A DNA stretch of 36,659 bases. Origin: Leyella lascolaii. GTDB taxonomy: Bacteria; Bacteroidota; Bacteroidia; Bacteroidales; Bacteroidaceae. The notes under the pieces were generated by a model. That model had not been told where the DNA came from and made no database searches. It saw nothing but the letters and a program-made list of their open reading frames with translations. Each line of letters opens with the position of its first letter. Positions within the stretch are counted from its first letter, which is position 1. A program made the translations under genes and the position numbers. Shown piece after piece: positions 1-7,710 of this stretch. The stretch is taken from positions 539,728 through 576,386 of the forward strand of contig NZ_LT556050.1 of NCBI RefSeq assembly GCF_900079775.1, written 5' to 3'.

Positions 1-1
1 C

Positions 2-241
2 CTGTGCGCCGGCATCGCCTACGGTGCGGACGACATACTGAACGGGAATTCAAAGATGATCATCCGTTTCGATGACAACGATGTTTCCGTCACTGACTGG
101 TACGACCTCACGACCACCAATGCCGAGCAGATCCGGTTCTACAAGAACGGACGCATCGATGTCCGGTTCAAGGACAGCGCGGCAGCTGGGAACTGCTTCA
201 AACGTCTCCGGCTGGATGAAATCACTCAAAGAGAGAACTGA
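2..241 (+). CDS. C-terminal fragment of an unrecognised protein (5' end outside window)
   Basis: An open frame enters from the left edge and stops at a TGA ending at 241, giving 79 residues. It is open upstream of the internal ATG at 56, so the true start is most likely outside the window. The fragment is rich in D, N and R and contains the strings DWYDLTTTNAEQIRFYKNGR and FKDSAAAGNCFKRLRLDE. I see no catalytic motif and do not recognise the family. It precedes a good terminator and then the methyltransferase-helicase gene, so it is probably the last gene of an accessory operon in the same + strand region. Confidence 0.6.
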   Translation: MCAGIAYGADDILNGNSKMIIRFDDNDVSVTDWYDLTTTNAEQIRFYKNGRIDVRFKDSAAAGNCFKRLRLDEITQREN

Positions 242-259
242 CCATGAGAAGAATCCCAC

Positions 260-300
260 AACACCCCGTAAGCCGATCCTTGCGGGGTGTTTTCATTTTC
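260..300 (+). terminator. Intrinsic terminator after the first gene
   Basis: A 13-bp stem (AACACCCCGTAAG with CTTGCGGGGTGTT, one G-T pair) with a 6-nt loop is followed by TTCATTTTC. It lies 18 bases after the stop at 241 and separates that gene from the one starting at 321. Confidence 0.8.
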
Positions 301-320
301 AACGATAAACAGATAAAGCC

Positions 321-3300
321 ATGTATGCCATCATCCCCCAACAGATCCCGCAAGGTATGCGTGCCGAGGTCAACGAAAAGATACTTTTCGCCATAGACTC
401 CGGCAAGGACCTCATTCCGGCGGAGAGCATCTACAACTGCTACACCGGCATCGGAGGACTGCACAACCTCAAGCAGTCCGATTTTGCCAATTACCACGAG
501 TACGCCGAAGCGAAGAAGGAATCCGAGATGGGACAGTTCTTCACCCCGCATGAAGTATGCCGGGACATGGCGGATATGCTTTCTCCCACCTCCTCGGAAA
601 TGATACTTGACATGTGCTGCGGCATGGGCAATTTCTTCAACCACCTGCCCAACCTGCATAACGCCTACGGCTTCGACATAGACGGCAAGGCCGTTTCCGT
701 GGCACGATACCTCTATCCTGACGCGCATATCGAGAAATGCGACCTCCGGCAATACTATCCGGAACAACGCTTCGATATTGTCATCGGCAATCCTCCTTTC
801 AACCAGAAGTTCGACTACAAACTGTCGCAGGAATACTATATGGACAAGGCTTATGATGTGCTTAATCCGGCAGGAATCCTGATGATAATCGTGCCTGGCT
901 CTTTCATGCAGAGCGGATTCTGGGAAAAGACACGGATAGCCGGCATAAACAGTAATTTCTCCTTTGTCGGTCAGACGAAGCTGGCCCCGTCAGCCTTTGC
1001 TGCAACCGGAGTCCATGATTTCAATACGAAGATTATGGTATTTCTCCGTAAATCGGTCCACATCGGGATGCGGGCTTACAGCGCGGAGGAATTCATAACG
1101 GTGGAAGAATTGAAAAAACGCATCGGCGGGGCAAGGGCTATGAAACACCGGTTGCGTTTCGACCTGATGCGCGAGACCAACAGGATCGACAAGGAAGAGC
1201 TTGAACTGTTCGAGTACAGACTTGCCAAGTACATGTACGAGTTGAAGGTACACGCCAAGTTGAACAGGTATATCGGCAAGACGGAGGCTTTGGTCACGAA
1301 ATTCCGCAACCAGAAACCGCCCGGGAACGCCACACGGGAACAGGTGAACCAATGGGAGAAGAACAAGCTGACCCCGAAGAAAGTGCTTGCTGTCATCCGC
1401 AGGTACATCACCTCGCAAAATACTGTACCTCGCAAGGAAGTGGCGTTGGTGAAGACCTCATACGGATTCAAACTGAAACAATATGCGCCGCGTCTGTTGG
1501 ACAAAGTTCCGCACAAGGCGGCAAGTATCAACGACCTCGTGCTGGAGCGTGCCGAACTGCCCATGCCGGAAGTGCCGACAGAAAAGAACATGCGCCAAAT
1601 CCGTGCGGCGGAGAAACTGATACGGCGCAAGCGGAGAGAGTATGAAATGCAGGACCGGCAGTTCCCGGAGATGGAGGAAGATGACAGGCTGAAAGAATAC
1701 CTTGACCGCACGACCTTCATCAACAAGGACGGTGACGTATGTGAGTTCACCACGCTCCAGAAACACGACCTTAACCTTGTCCTGCAGAAACGCTATGCGC
1801 TGCTGAACTGGCAGCAAGGCTCGGGCAAGACGGCCGCCGTGTACCACCGCGCTAAGTACCTGCTCAAATACCGCAAGGTACGGAATGCCGTCATACTGGC
1901 TCCCGCCATCGCCACCAACATGACATGGATACCCTTCCTCTCAATGAACAGGGAACAGTTCCGTGTGGCAAGGTGCAATGCCGACCTGGAAACGGTGCCG
2001 GAAGGCGTGTTCCTCATCCTCTCCACCTCCATGCTCAGCAAGCTGAAACGGGGGCTGGCAAGGTTTGTCAAGCGCACCTCAAGAAAACTGTGCCTCGTTT
2101 TCGACGAGTCGGACGAGATAACCAACCCGTCGTCACAGCGGACAAGGCATATCCTCTGCCTCTTCCGCCGTCTCAGGTACAAGATACTCGACACCGGCAC
2201 GACCACCCGCAACAATATCGCGGAACTGTACAGCCAGTTCGAACTGCTCTATAACAACTCCGTCAATATGATTTGTTGGAGCGGCCGGGTGTACCACGAT
2301 AACAAGGACAAGGAGATAGAGGAAGACACAAATCCCCATTACGGCGAACCGTTCTCGGCTTTCAGGGGGCATGTGCTTTTCCGTGCCTGCCATTGTCCGG
2401 GAAAATCCACCGTCTTCGGCATTGAGAAACAGAACCAGGATGTCTATAACAAGGAGGAACTGGCAGAGCTTATCGGCAAGACCGTCATCACCCGCAAGTT
2501 CAGGGATTTCGCGGGCGAGAAATACAGGATACGGACACATACCGTCAGCCCGTCCGACGGCGAGCGTGAGGTTTACCGTGTCATCATCGAGGAGTTCTGC
2601 CGCATCTGCGAGCTGTATTACAACAGCACGGGTGACACGAAGAAGGATGCCGGTCTCCGGCTTATGCGCCAGATCAAGCTGCTCATCAAGGCCTGTTCCG
2701 TCCCCCACCTGATAGAGGGCTATTCCGGCGACGGAATTCCGAACAAGACAAAGTATATCGAAAGGCTGGTGCGGAAGATACCCGGCAAGGTGGCTGTCGG
2801 TTGCACGTCCATAGCCGCATTCGACCTTTACGAGAAGCGTCTCCGCGAATGTTTCCCGGAGCGTCCTGTATTCGTGGTCAAGGGAGACGTGGCGTTCAAG
2901 AAACGACAAAGCGTTGTGACGGAGTTCGATTCCACCGTCAACGGCATACTGGTCTGCACGCAGCAGAGCCTGAGCAGTTCGGTGAACATACCCACCTGCA
3001 ACGACGTGATACTGGAATCCCTGCAATGGAACATCCCGAAGATGGAACAGTTCTATTTCCGATTTATCCGTCTTGACTCCAAAGAGCAGAAGGACGTGCA
3101 TTATGTCACCTATAAGGATTCCGTGGAGCAGAACCTAATGGCGCTGGTACTTACGAAGGAACGGCTGAACGAGTTCATCAAGACGGGTGAGGTCAAGGAA
3201 CAGTCCGAGATCTTCGAGGAGTTCGACGTCACCATGTCCGTCATCGAGAGCCTGCTGGTAAGGGAGTGCGACAGCGAAGGCAGGATACACATCAGCTGGG

Positions 3301-3323
3301 GAAGCCAGCGCATAATGAATTGA
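321..3323 (+). CDS. N6-adenine DNA methyltransferase fused to SNF2-type helicase (DarB-like)
   Basis: A 1000-residue two-part protein. The N-terminal part has a QFFTP box (72-76), an S-adenosylmethionine motif I DMCCGMGN (97-104) and the adenine methyltransferase motif NPPF (157-160). The C-terminal part looks like a superfamily 2 helicase: Walker A QQGSGKT near 498, a DESD Walker B near 595, and a final Q..R..R motif (EQFYFRFIRLD) near 909, as in SNF2 proteins. Known methylase-helicase fusions such as phage P1 DarB protect incoming DNA from type I restriction, and its position at the head of the accessory region fits that role; the function here is inferred. The ATG at 321 follows an A-rich leader (CAGATAAAGCC). 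It is followed by structured element A and a run of small genes. Confidence 0.85.
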   Translation: MYAIIPQQIPQGMRAEVNEKILFAIDSGKDLIPAESIYNCYTGIGGLHNLKQSDFANYHEYAEAKKESEMGQFFTPHEVCRDMADMLSPTSSEMILDMCCGMGNFFNHLPNLHNAYGFDIDGKAVSVARYLYPDAHIEKCDLRQYYPEQRFDIVIGNPPFNQKFDYKLSQEYYMDKAYDVLNPAGILMIIVPGSFMQSGFWEKTRIAGINSNFSFVGQTKLAPSAFAATGVHDFNTKIMVFLRKSVHIGMRAYSAEEFITVEELKKRIGGARAMKHRLRFDLMRETNRIDKEELELFEYRLAKYMYELKVHAKLNRYIGKTEALVTKFRNQKPPGNATREQVNQWEKNKLTPKKVLAVIRRYITSQNTVPRKEVALVKTSYGFKLKQYAPRLLDKVPHKAASINDLVLERAELPMPEVPTEKNMRQIRAAEKLIRRKRREYEMQDRQFPEMEEDDRLKEYLDRTTFINKDGDVCEFTTLQKHDLNLVLQKRYALLNWQQGSGKTAAVYHRAKYLLKYRKVRNAVILAPAIATNMTWIPFLSMNREQFRVARCNADLETVPEGVFLILSTSMLSKLKRGLARFVKRTSRKLCLVFDESDEITNPSSQRTRHILCLFRRLRYKILDTGTTTRNNIAELYSQFELLYNNSVNMICWSGRVYHDNKDKEIEEDTNPHYGEPFSAFRGHVLFRACHCPGKSTVFGIEKQNQDVYNKEELAELIGKTVITRKFRDFAGEKYRIRTHTVSPSDGEREVYRVIIEEFCRICELYYNSTGDTKKDAGLRLMRQIKLLIKACSVPHLIEGYSGDGIPNKTKYIERLVRKIPGKVAVGCTSIAAFDLYEKRLRECFPERPVFVVKGDVAFKKRQSVVTEFDSTVNGILVCTQQSLSSSVNIPTCNDVILESLQWNIPKMEQFYFRFIRLDSKEQKDVHYVTYKDSVEQNLMALVLTKERLNEFIKTGEVKEQSEIFEEFDVTMSVIESLLVRECDSEGRIHISWGSQRIMN

Positions 3324-3352
3324 AAAAAGGGAAAACTAATGGGAAACCGCAG

Positions 3353-3513
3353 ATTCCATTCCACAGGCAAAGGTAGCCCACCCCCTTACCGGCAGGGCAA
3401 GGTCAGGCCGCAGGCGGTTTTCGGGGAAATCATCCTCGCCGGGGGCTCCGGTATTTCCCCGAAAAACCCTGCGCTGCCGGGGTGCGGACCTTTTGGAGCC
3501 TGTGGAATGAAAT
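3353..3513 (+). repeat. Structured intergenic element, copy A
   Basis: A foldable region between the methyltransferase-helicase and the gene at 3550. The outer stem is CATTCCACAGGC (3357-3368) with GCCTGTGGAATG (3498-3509), 12 perfect pairs. Inside are the conserved GGCAAAGGTAGCCC, a short CCGC/GCGG hairpin, and a long hairpin whose arms TTTTCGGGGAAAT and ATTTCCCCGAAAA pair perfectly over 13 bp around a loop starting CATCCTCGCC and ending CTCCGGT. Copies B, C and D have the same plan with different stem sequences. A 65-codon open frame over this stretch is not believed to be a gene. Whether it acts as RNA or as DNA cannot be decided from sequence. Confidence 0.65.
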
Positions 3514-3549
3514 CCCCGGTTCCAATCATTAACTGATAAATGAAGAATT

Positions 3550-4047
3550 ATGGACTTGAATCAAGCGGAAGTGGCAGTGACCACGCAGCATCTCATAGAC
3601 ACAAGGCAGGAGAAGGACAACTGGTTGCAGATGTCTGACTTCGGCGACATGGGGGAATTCCTGTGCACCTGTTCCGAACTGTTCGCCGAAGAGGAGACAC
3701 CGGAATACAGGTACATGAAATGGGAGGACATTCCGGACTCACTCATCAACATGGAATGGCTGTGCCCCAACTTTTTTGAGATACGGGAAGCGATGGAACA
3801 GCTGGAAGAACCCGACAAGGATTGTTTCTTCGACTGGTGTGACCGCTACGGGCATGACATAAGCACGGAAGATGCACACCTGCTGGTGGCGCATTACATC
3901 GAACTTTTCGGGAACACGGCCTATACCGGTGATGAGCCATGCCCGGACAGCGGGGATGACAGCCTGCCGTACTACCCGGGCATATCAAGCAATTACTTCG
4001 ACACGGGCATTCCCCACTTCGAGGTATTCGATGACAATTACGATTAA
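3550..4047 (+). CDS. Very acidic 165-residue protein, possible DNA mimic
   Basis: I do not recognise the family with certainty. By hand count about 40 of 165 residues are D or E and about 7 are K or R, so the protein is strongly negative, with many aromatic residues and a very acidic tail (EVFDDNYD). The segment FFDWCDRYGHDISTEDAHLL recalls in style, though not convincingly in sequence, the repeated acidic units of ArdA antirestriction proteins, which are also about 165 residues long. Its position just after the methyltransferase-helicase and structured element A would suit an antirestriction DNA mimic. That role is inference. The next gene begins 12 bases after its stop. Confidence 0.7.
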   Translation: MDLNQAEVAVTTQHLIDTRQEKDNWLQMSDFGDMGEFLCTCSELFAEEETPEYRYMKWEDIPDSLINMEWLCPNFFEIREAMEQLEEPDKDCFFDWCDRYGHDISTEDAHLLVAHYIELFGNTAYTGDEPCPDSGDDSLPYYPGISSNYFDTGIPHFEVFDDNYD

Positions 4048-4059
4048 AACATATACAGG

Positions 4060-4380
4060 ATGGAAATCAACTTCAAAGGACCGGTAATGCCGGTTGACCC
4101 CTACTCGCAAATGGCGTTCGTGGAGATCCTGAACATTCTCCTGACGGCAAGGCACATCGTGGATGTGAACAGGTTCCTGATAAACAGGAATACCAATCCG
4201 CAATTCGGCTCGCTGTCAGGATATTTCAGGTGGTCGTTCTCCGGCAACCACTTCACGCTGTGGCAACGTATGGAATACAATTCCCCTGTCTGCTTCAGCC
4301 GGCGCATATTCAGCATCCATTTCGGGATACTGGCAAGCCGCAACAGGGAACGGAATAAAGACAGTCTGACACTAAACTGA
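4060..4380 (+). CDS. Hypothetical small basic protein
   Basis: A 106-residue protein that I do not recognise. It has a short hydrophobic stretch (QMAFVEILNILLTARHIVDV) and an aromatic- and arginine-rich second half (GYFRWSFSGNHFTLWQRM, FSRRIFSIHFGILASRNR). It is net basic, the opposite of its upstream neighbour. The start ATG at 4060 is preceded by ATTAAAA at about -11 to -17, which includes the upstream stop codon, matching the A-rich start context used elsewhere in the window. It lies 12 bases after the preceding gene and 7 bases before the next, so co-transcription is likely. Confidence 0.6.
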   Translation: MEINFKGPVMPVDPYSQMAFVEILNILLTARHIVDVNRFLINRNTNPQFGSLSGYFRWSFSGNHFTLWQRMEYNSPVCFSRRIFSIHFGILASRNRERNKDSLTLN

Positions 4381-4387
4381 ACAGGAT

Positions 4388-4675
4388 ATGGACACCATAA
4401 CGATAAGCAACAGGGAAATCGCGCTGATGGCTTTCGACAGGCTCCGCAAGGACGACAGGAAGGATTCCGCGCTGAAACTTGCCCGATGTATGCTGCATGG
4501 CACAAGTATATCCCTCGGCATAGGTGATATCGACTGGGAGATAGACAGGGCGATACAGCAGTGCGGAGGAGTGCCAAGAACAGGATACAGATACACGGCT
4601 TATTTCCACTTCAACCGGAATACGGAAATGGCAAAGGAAATATACGACAAGATCGTGAAGGAACTATATGGTTAG
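4388..4675 (+). CDS. Hypothetical 95-residue protein
   Basis: An unrecognised small protein with no visible signal peptide or membrane segment. It appears mostly helical, with an N-terminal block (MDTITISNREIALMAFDRLR), a central glycine-containing stretch (LHGTSISLGIGDIDWEIDRA) and an amphipathic C-terminal helix (TEMAKEIYDKIVKELYG). It begins 7 bases after the previous stop and is followed by a weak hairpin at 4684-4709. The reading frame has codon use like its neighbours, which supports it being a real gene. Confidence 0.6.
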   Translation: MDTITISNREIALMAFDRLRKDDRKDSALKLARCMLHGTSISLGIGDIDWEIDRAIQQCGGVPRTGYRYTAYFHFNRNTEMAKEIYDKIVKELYG

Positions 4676-4683
4676 GAAACACA

Positions 4684-4709
4684 CGGAGGCGGCTTGAAGG
4701 CCGCTTCTG
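4684..4709 (+). terminator. Weak hairpin, possible terminator
   Basis: The arms GAGGCGGC (4686-4693) and GCCGCTTC (4700-4707) form 8 pairs with one G-T and a 6-nt loop, and the flanks add a wobble and a C-G pair. It starts 9 bases after the stop at 4675. There is no clean T run (TCATTTATAAC follows), so it may be only a partial terminator or an mRNA-stabilising hairpin. Confidence 0.4.
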
Positions 4710-4764
4710 TCATTTATAACGGTATGTACGGGAAAAGGAACCCTGCCGTACACAGGTAACAGAA

Positions 4765-5697
4765 ATGGATGAACAGAAAACATTGACATTGGATTTCATC
4801 AAATCCCTGATGGAACCGGCCTATACGCTGGTATGGACGGACTATGATGACAATCTTGACAACCACCGCGGCCTGATTCAAAAATGCCTTGACAGCAAGA
4901 GCCGTGAGCATTTGTGGGAAGAGGCAGACGTGTGGTACAGCGATGCCGAATGGGAGGCTGTCCGTGGAATCATCGCGAAACTGAAAGAGGAATGTACCGT
5001 CTTTAATGACTTTGACGAAGAGGATGTGGATGACTTCTTCGATGAGCACGAAGATGAAATCCGTGACGAGATTTACAGCCGAAATGATTCGGATGTGATA
5101 AAGGAGCTGATAATGCATACGGACGACATCCCCATCCGGGTGGAGATGCTTTCCAACTATGACTGCATCAACTCCCACTGGTTTGAATCGCAGGGCGGTT
5201 ACAGGTACGAGGAGTCCTATTTCGGGGACATGGTGGACAGCCTGAACCTCAATCCGGCGAGAGTAAAGAAAATCCTGACAAAGCACGGCTACAAGGCCTA
5301 CGGGCGTTTCCCGAACCGTAAAAACCGGAACGGCAGGGAGCAGGTCTCATACGAACAGTTCTATGAGGAACTTATCAATTCCTGCTGCGGGGCAAACCTG
5401 CTGACCTATATAGGCAGGGTGAACCTGAAAGAACTGTATGAAGCCGGCTTTTCATTGGAAGAGGTCGTTATCCCCAAAGGCAACTGTTGCGGACTTTTCA
5501 GTTCAACATATGGCGGCGGAAGCCTGCTTGAAATGGAACTGAAGAAAGACGTAAGGCTGAAATTGGAAGTGAAAGACTATCACGGTTTCCGTTTCCGGCT
5601 GGATGACGAACGTTCCAAATATGAATGCTCCATCCGGCATGTGTACGGGGTGGATGACTCCTTTTTCGGTGAGAGGATAAGCCTTGTCGCCTCATAA
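4765..5697 (+). CDS. Hypothetical 310-residue protein with an acidic segment
   Basis: Not recognised. The striking part is a strongly acidic run around residues 77-100 (FNDFDEEDVDDFFDEHEDEI), embedded in a moderately acidic N-terminal half. Residues 120-200 contain a positively charged stretch (AYGRFPNRKNRNGREQ). The C-terminal third looks beta-rich (ELKKDVRLKLEVKDYHGFRF). There is no signal peptide. A cytoplasmic establishment or antirestriction role would suit the location, but nothing in the sequence proves it. It begins after a possible terminator, so it may head a new transcript. It is separated by 32 bases from the next gene, which carries the CCATTAAAA start-site motif. Confidence 0.65.
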   Translation: MDEQKTLTLDFIKSLMEPAYTLVWTDYDDNLDNHRGLIQKCLDSKSREHLWEEADVWYSDAEWEAVRGIIAKLKEECTVFNDFDEEDVDDFFDEHEDEIRDEIYSRNDSDVIKELIMHTDDIPIRVEMLSNYDCINSHWFESQGGYRYEESYFGDMVDSLNLNPARVKKILTKHGYKAYGRFPNRKNRNGREQVSYEQFYEELINSCCGANLLTYIGRVNLKELYEAGFSLEEVVIPKGNCCGLFSSTYGGGSLLEMELKKDVRLKLEVKDYHGFRFRLDDERSKYECSIRHVYGVDDSFFGERISLVAS

Positions 5698-5729
5698 AAT
5701 CAAGTATCCACCATTAAAATCATAAAGTC

Positions 5730-6233
5730 ATGGAAAAGAAATATGTCATCATCCTCTCCGAAGGAAAGGAATACCTGTGCTGTCACGAAGACGGCTGCTA
5801 TTATGATGTATCCTGCCCGATGCGGTCATTTACTGAAGGCGAAGAAGATTTCGAAATCATGGATTCCGGTCAGAACCGGCATGGCAAGACATATCCATAC
5901 CATAAAAGAAAATTGAAACTTGTCCCTAGGTTTTATCCGAATGGCTGGCTTGCCTTGAGCCTGGAAGTACCGAAGACCGGGGAAGCTTATACGGTACTGA
6001 CCGTCAATCTGGAGGACTTTCCGGCCTTCGGGATTCCCGACAAGGCATTTGTTGACATCAACAACAATCCGGAAGCGATGGACTTTCTCATAAGATACAA
6101 TCTTGCCGAAGATACGGGTTACAGGCGCAGGAGCGGATGGGTGGAATACCCGATGGTAAAACTGAACCTTCCCGAACTGTACCGGATATCACCGGCATAC
6201 TTCGAGGAATCAGGACAACAATCAATCATGTAA
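5730..6233 (+). CDS. Hypothetical 167-residue protein
   Basis: A soluble protein of unknown function. It has an N-terminal beta-like stretch (KKYVIILSEGKEYLCCHEDG) with three cysteines within residues 15-28, and a GEAYTVLTVNLEDFPAFGIP segment around residues 87-106. The start is well supported: CCATTAAAA followed by 10 bases and then ATG, the same leader found in front of mobC, traA, traI, traN and others. That shared signal suggests the gene has long belonged to the element. It is 31 bases upstream of the next gene. Confidence 0.65.
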   Translation: MEKKYVIILSEGKEYLCCHEDGCYYDVSCPMRSFTEGEEDFEIMDSGQNRHGKTYPYHKRKLKLVPRFYPNGWLALSLEVPKTGEAYTVLTVNLEDFPAFGIPDKAFVDINNNPEAMDFLIRYNLAEDTGYRRRSGWVEYPMVKLNLPELYRISPAYFEESGQQSIM

Positions 6234-6264
6234 CATCAACAATCAACAACCCAATTATAGGAGT

Positions 6265-6864
6265 ATGGCAAAATATGAAGTAAGGGTAAGATACGCCTTC
6301 GAGGGCACTTACATGGTAGCGGCAGGGAACCGCGAAGAAGCAAAAAGAATGGTAGAGGAAGACTGCGGTCTGGTACTGGGCGGCAATATCCACACGACAC
6401 GCGATGATGACGAGGTAACGGACTGGAACTTCGGCATCCATCCCGAATCGCAGATACTCTCGATCAAGGAAACGGGCAGGAAAGCCCGGGCAAAATACAT
6501 CGCGATGAATTTCAGCGACCGGATTGAGGAACTACGTAATGGCATCATTGAAGCGATACGGCAGTTGCTTCAGGCGCACTCACTGGCGGAACTTGCCTTT
6601 ACGAACCGGGAAGATGACCCGGTATGGATAATCTGGTTCGGGAAAAACGGAGACCCGTATGAATGCCGGGTAACGGGTGTCCGGATAATGGAGGGCAGCC
6701 TGACCGTCATTGCCGAAGAGAAAGAAAGCGGTGATGAGGTGGAATGCTACGGCCCGTTTGAACTCGGCGCAAGGAATATAGACTGGCTCCATGAAATGTA
6801 CGATGCTGCATGGCGGCAATTGGAAGAGACAAAAGATGTTGAACCCAAAACGGAAGAACCATGA
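6265..6864 (+). CDS. Hypothetical 199-residue protein, possible DpnD/PcfM-like N-terminus
   Basis: The first 45 residues (KYEVRVRYAFEGTYMVAAGN followed by REEAKRMVEEDC) have the strand-strand-helix pattern seen in DpnD/PcfM-type small domains of conjugative plasmids, where a beta hairpin is followed by an AxxxEEA helix. This is pattern resemblance only. The second half, from about residue 78, looks like a separate domain with WIIWFGKNGDPYECRVTGV and an acidic strand-rich stretch. AGGAG lies immediately before the ATG, too close to act as a normal ribosome binding site. The 3' end overlaps the next gene by 4 bases (ATGA), indicating translational coupling. Confidence 0.65.
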   Translation: MAKYEVRVRYAFEGTYMVAAGNREEAKRMVEEDCGLVLGGNIHTTRDDDEVTDWNFGIHPESQILSIKETGRKARAKYIAMNFSDRIEELRNGIIEAIRQLLQAHSLAELAFTNREDDPVWIIWFGKNGDPYECRVTGVRIMEGSLTVIAEEKESGDEVECYGPFELGARNIDWLHEMYDAAWRQLEETKDVEPKTEEP

Positions 6865-7493
6865 AATATCAGGCGGAAAATGCAGTCTCCAGTTTCTTCT
6901 ACTACATGTGGAACGCCTGGAGCAAGGAAGAATGCAAGGTAGTATTTGGAGATATGTACCGGCACTTTTGGGATAAATGGTCCGTGTCGGCAGACAATGC
7001 CATTTTCGGTGCCGCGGAACGGTTCTTTGCCGGATTGTCGGAGAACTATCAGAAGTTACTTGTTGAACGTGCCGTTACGCTTTATGACGGCAGGGCTTTC
7101 CGAAAAGAACCGGACGATTCCGACATCCTTGTATGCAAAGAATGCGGCTCACGGCAGTTGGAAATTCAAGTATGGATAAACGCCAACACGGATGAACGTA
7201 TCAGCTATGTGTATGATGACAATGACGGGCACTGGTGTGACGGCAAATGGTGTGAAGAATGCGTTGACCAGACCTTTTTCTGTACCAAAGCGGAATTCAC
7301 ACAAAAGATGCAGTCCTGGTGGGAGTCATGTGGTCTTGAGTCAAAAGAACAAATCACAGGGTTGAAAGTCTGTGACTGTCCGCCTGCCGAAAGTCCGCAG
7401 ACATTTGTCGATGCGGCAGGCCGGTGGTGGAACAGCCGGGACTACGAATATAAACGGGAAATCTATAATAAACATACCTCAAACAACGAATGA
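6861..7493 (+). CDS. Zinc-ribbon-like hypothetical protein
   Basis: A 210-residue protein. Residues 92-135 contain two cysteine pairs in zinc-ribbon spacing, CKECGSRQLEIQ and CDGKWCEEC, separated by an acidic loop (YDDNDGHW). This suggests one bound metal ion and binding of nucleic acid or protein. The N-terminal half is helical and aromatic (SSFFYYMWNAWSKEECKVVF). The C-terminal segment has repeated tryptophans (WWESCG, RWWNSRDYEY). The family is not known to me. Its start overlaps the previous gene by 4 bases, and its stop is one base before the next start, so the three genes are probably translated together. Confidence 0.65.
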   Translation: MKYQAENAVSSFFYYMWNAWSKEECKVVFGDMYRHFWDKWSVSADNAIFGAAERFFAGLSENYQKLLVERAVTLYDGRAFRKEPDDSDILVCKECGSRQLEIQVWINANTDERISYVYDDNDGHWCDGKWCEECVDQTFFCTKAEFTQKMQSWWESCGLESKEQITGLKVCDCPPAESPQTFVDAAGRWWNSRDYEYKREIYNKHTSNNE

Positions 7494-7494
7494 T

Positions 7495-7704
7495 ATGCAG
7501 ACAAACATCATTGAACTGATAAGTAACTCATGCGGTTGCAGTCAGACGGAAGCGCAGGAATACCTGGATTCCGAAATCAGATACCTGCGTGAATTGCAGG
7601 AAGCGGATGACTTGAGGGGAGACGACATCGGGATGGCGTGCAGCAACCTCGGGCTTGACCTTGATTATCAGGAATATTTTATCAACCGCCTCGCAGGGGC
7701 ATAA
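7495..7704 (+). CDS. Hypothetical 69-residue protein
   Basis: A small, acidic, mostly helical protein beginning MQTNIIELISNSCGCSQTEA. I chose the ATG at 7495, one base after the upstream TGA, over an in-frame ATG at 7372 that would lie deep in the preceding gene. The helix pattern around SQTEAQEYLDSEIRYLRELQ, followed by a second helix pair (IGMACSNLGLDLDYQEYFI), could form a small helical bundle. No function can be assigned. It is followed 6 bases later by the J-domain gene. Confidence 0.6.
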   Translation: MQTNIIELISNSCGCSQTEAQEYLDSEIRYLRELQEADDLRGDDIGMACSNLGLDLDYQEYFINRLAGA

Positions 7705-7710
7705 AGACTT

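Noticed and set aside
3339..3536. 65-codon + strand open frame after the methyltransferase-helicase
   Set aside because: It lies across the stems of structured element A and is Pro/Gly-rich with no family pattern. The structure explains the sequence better.
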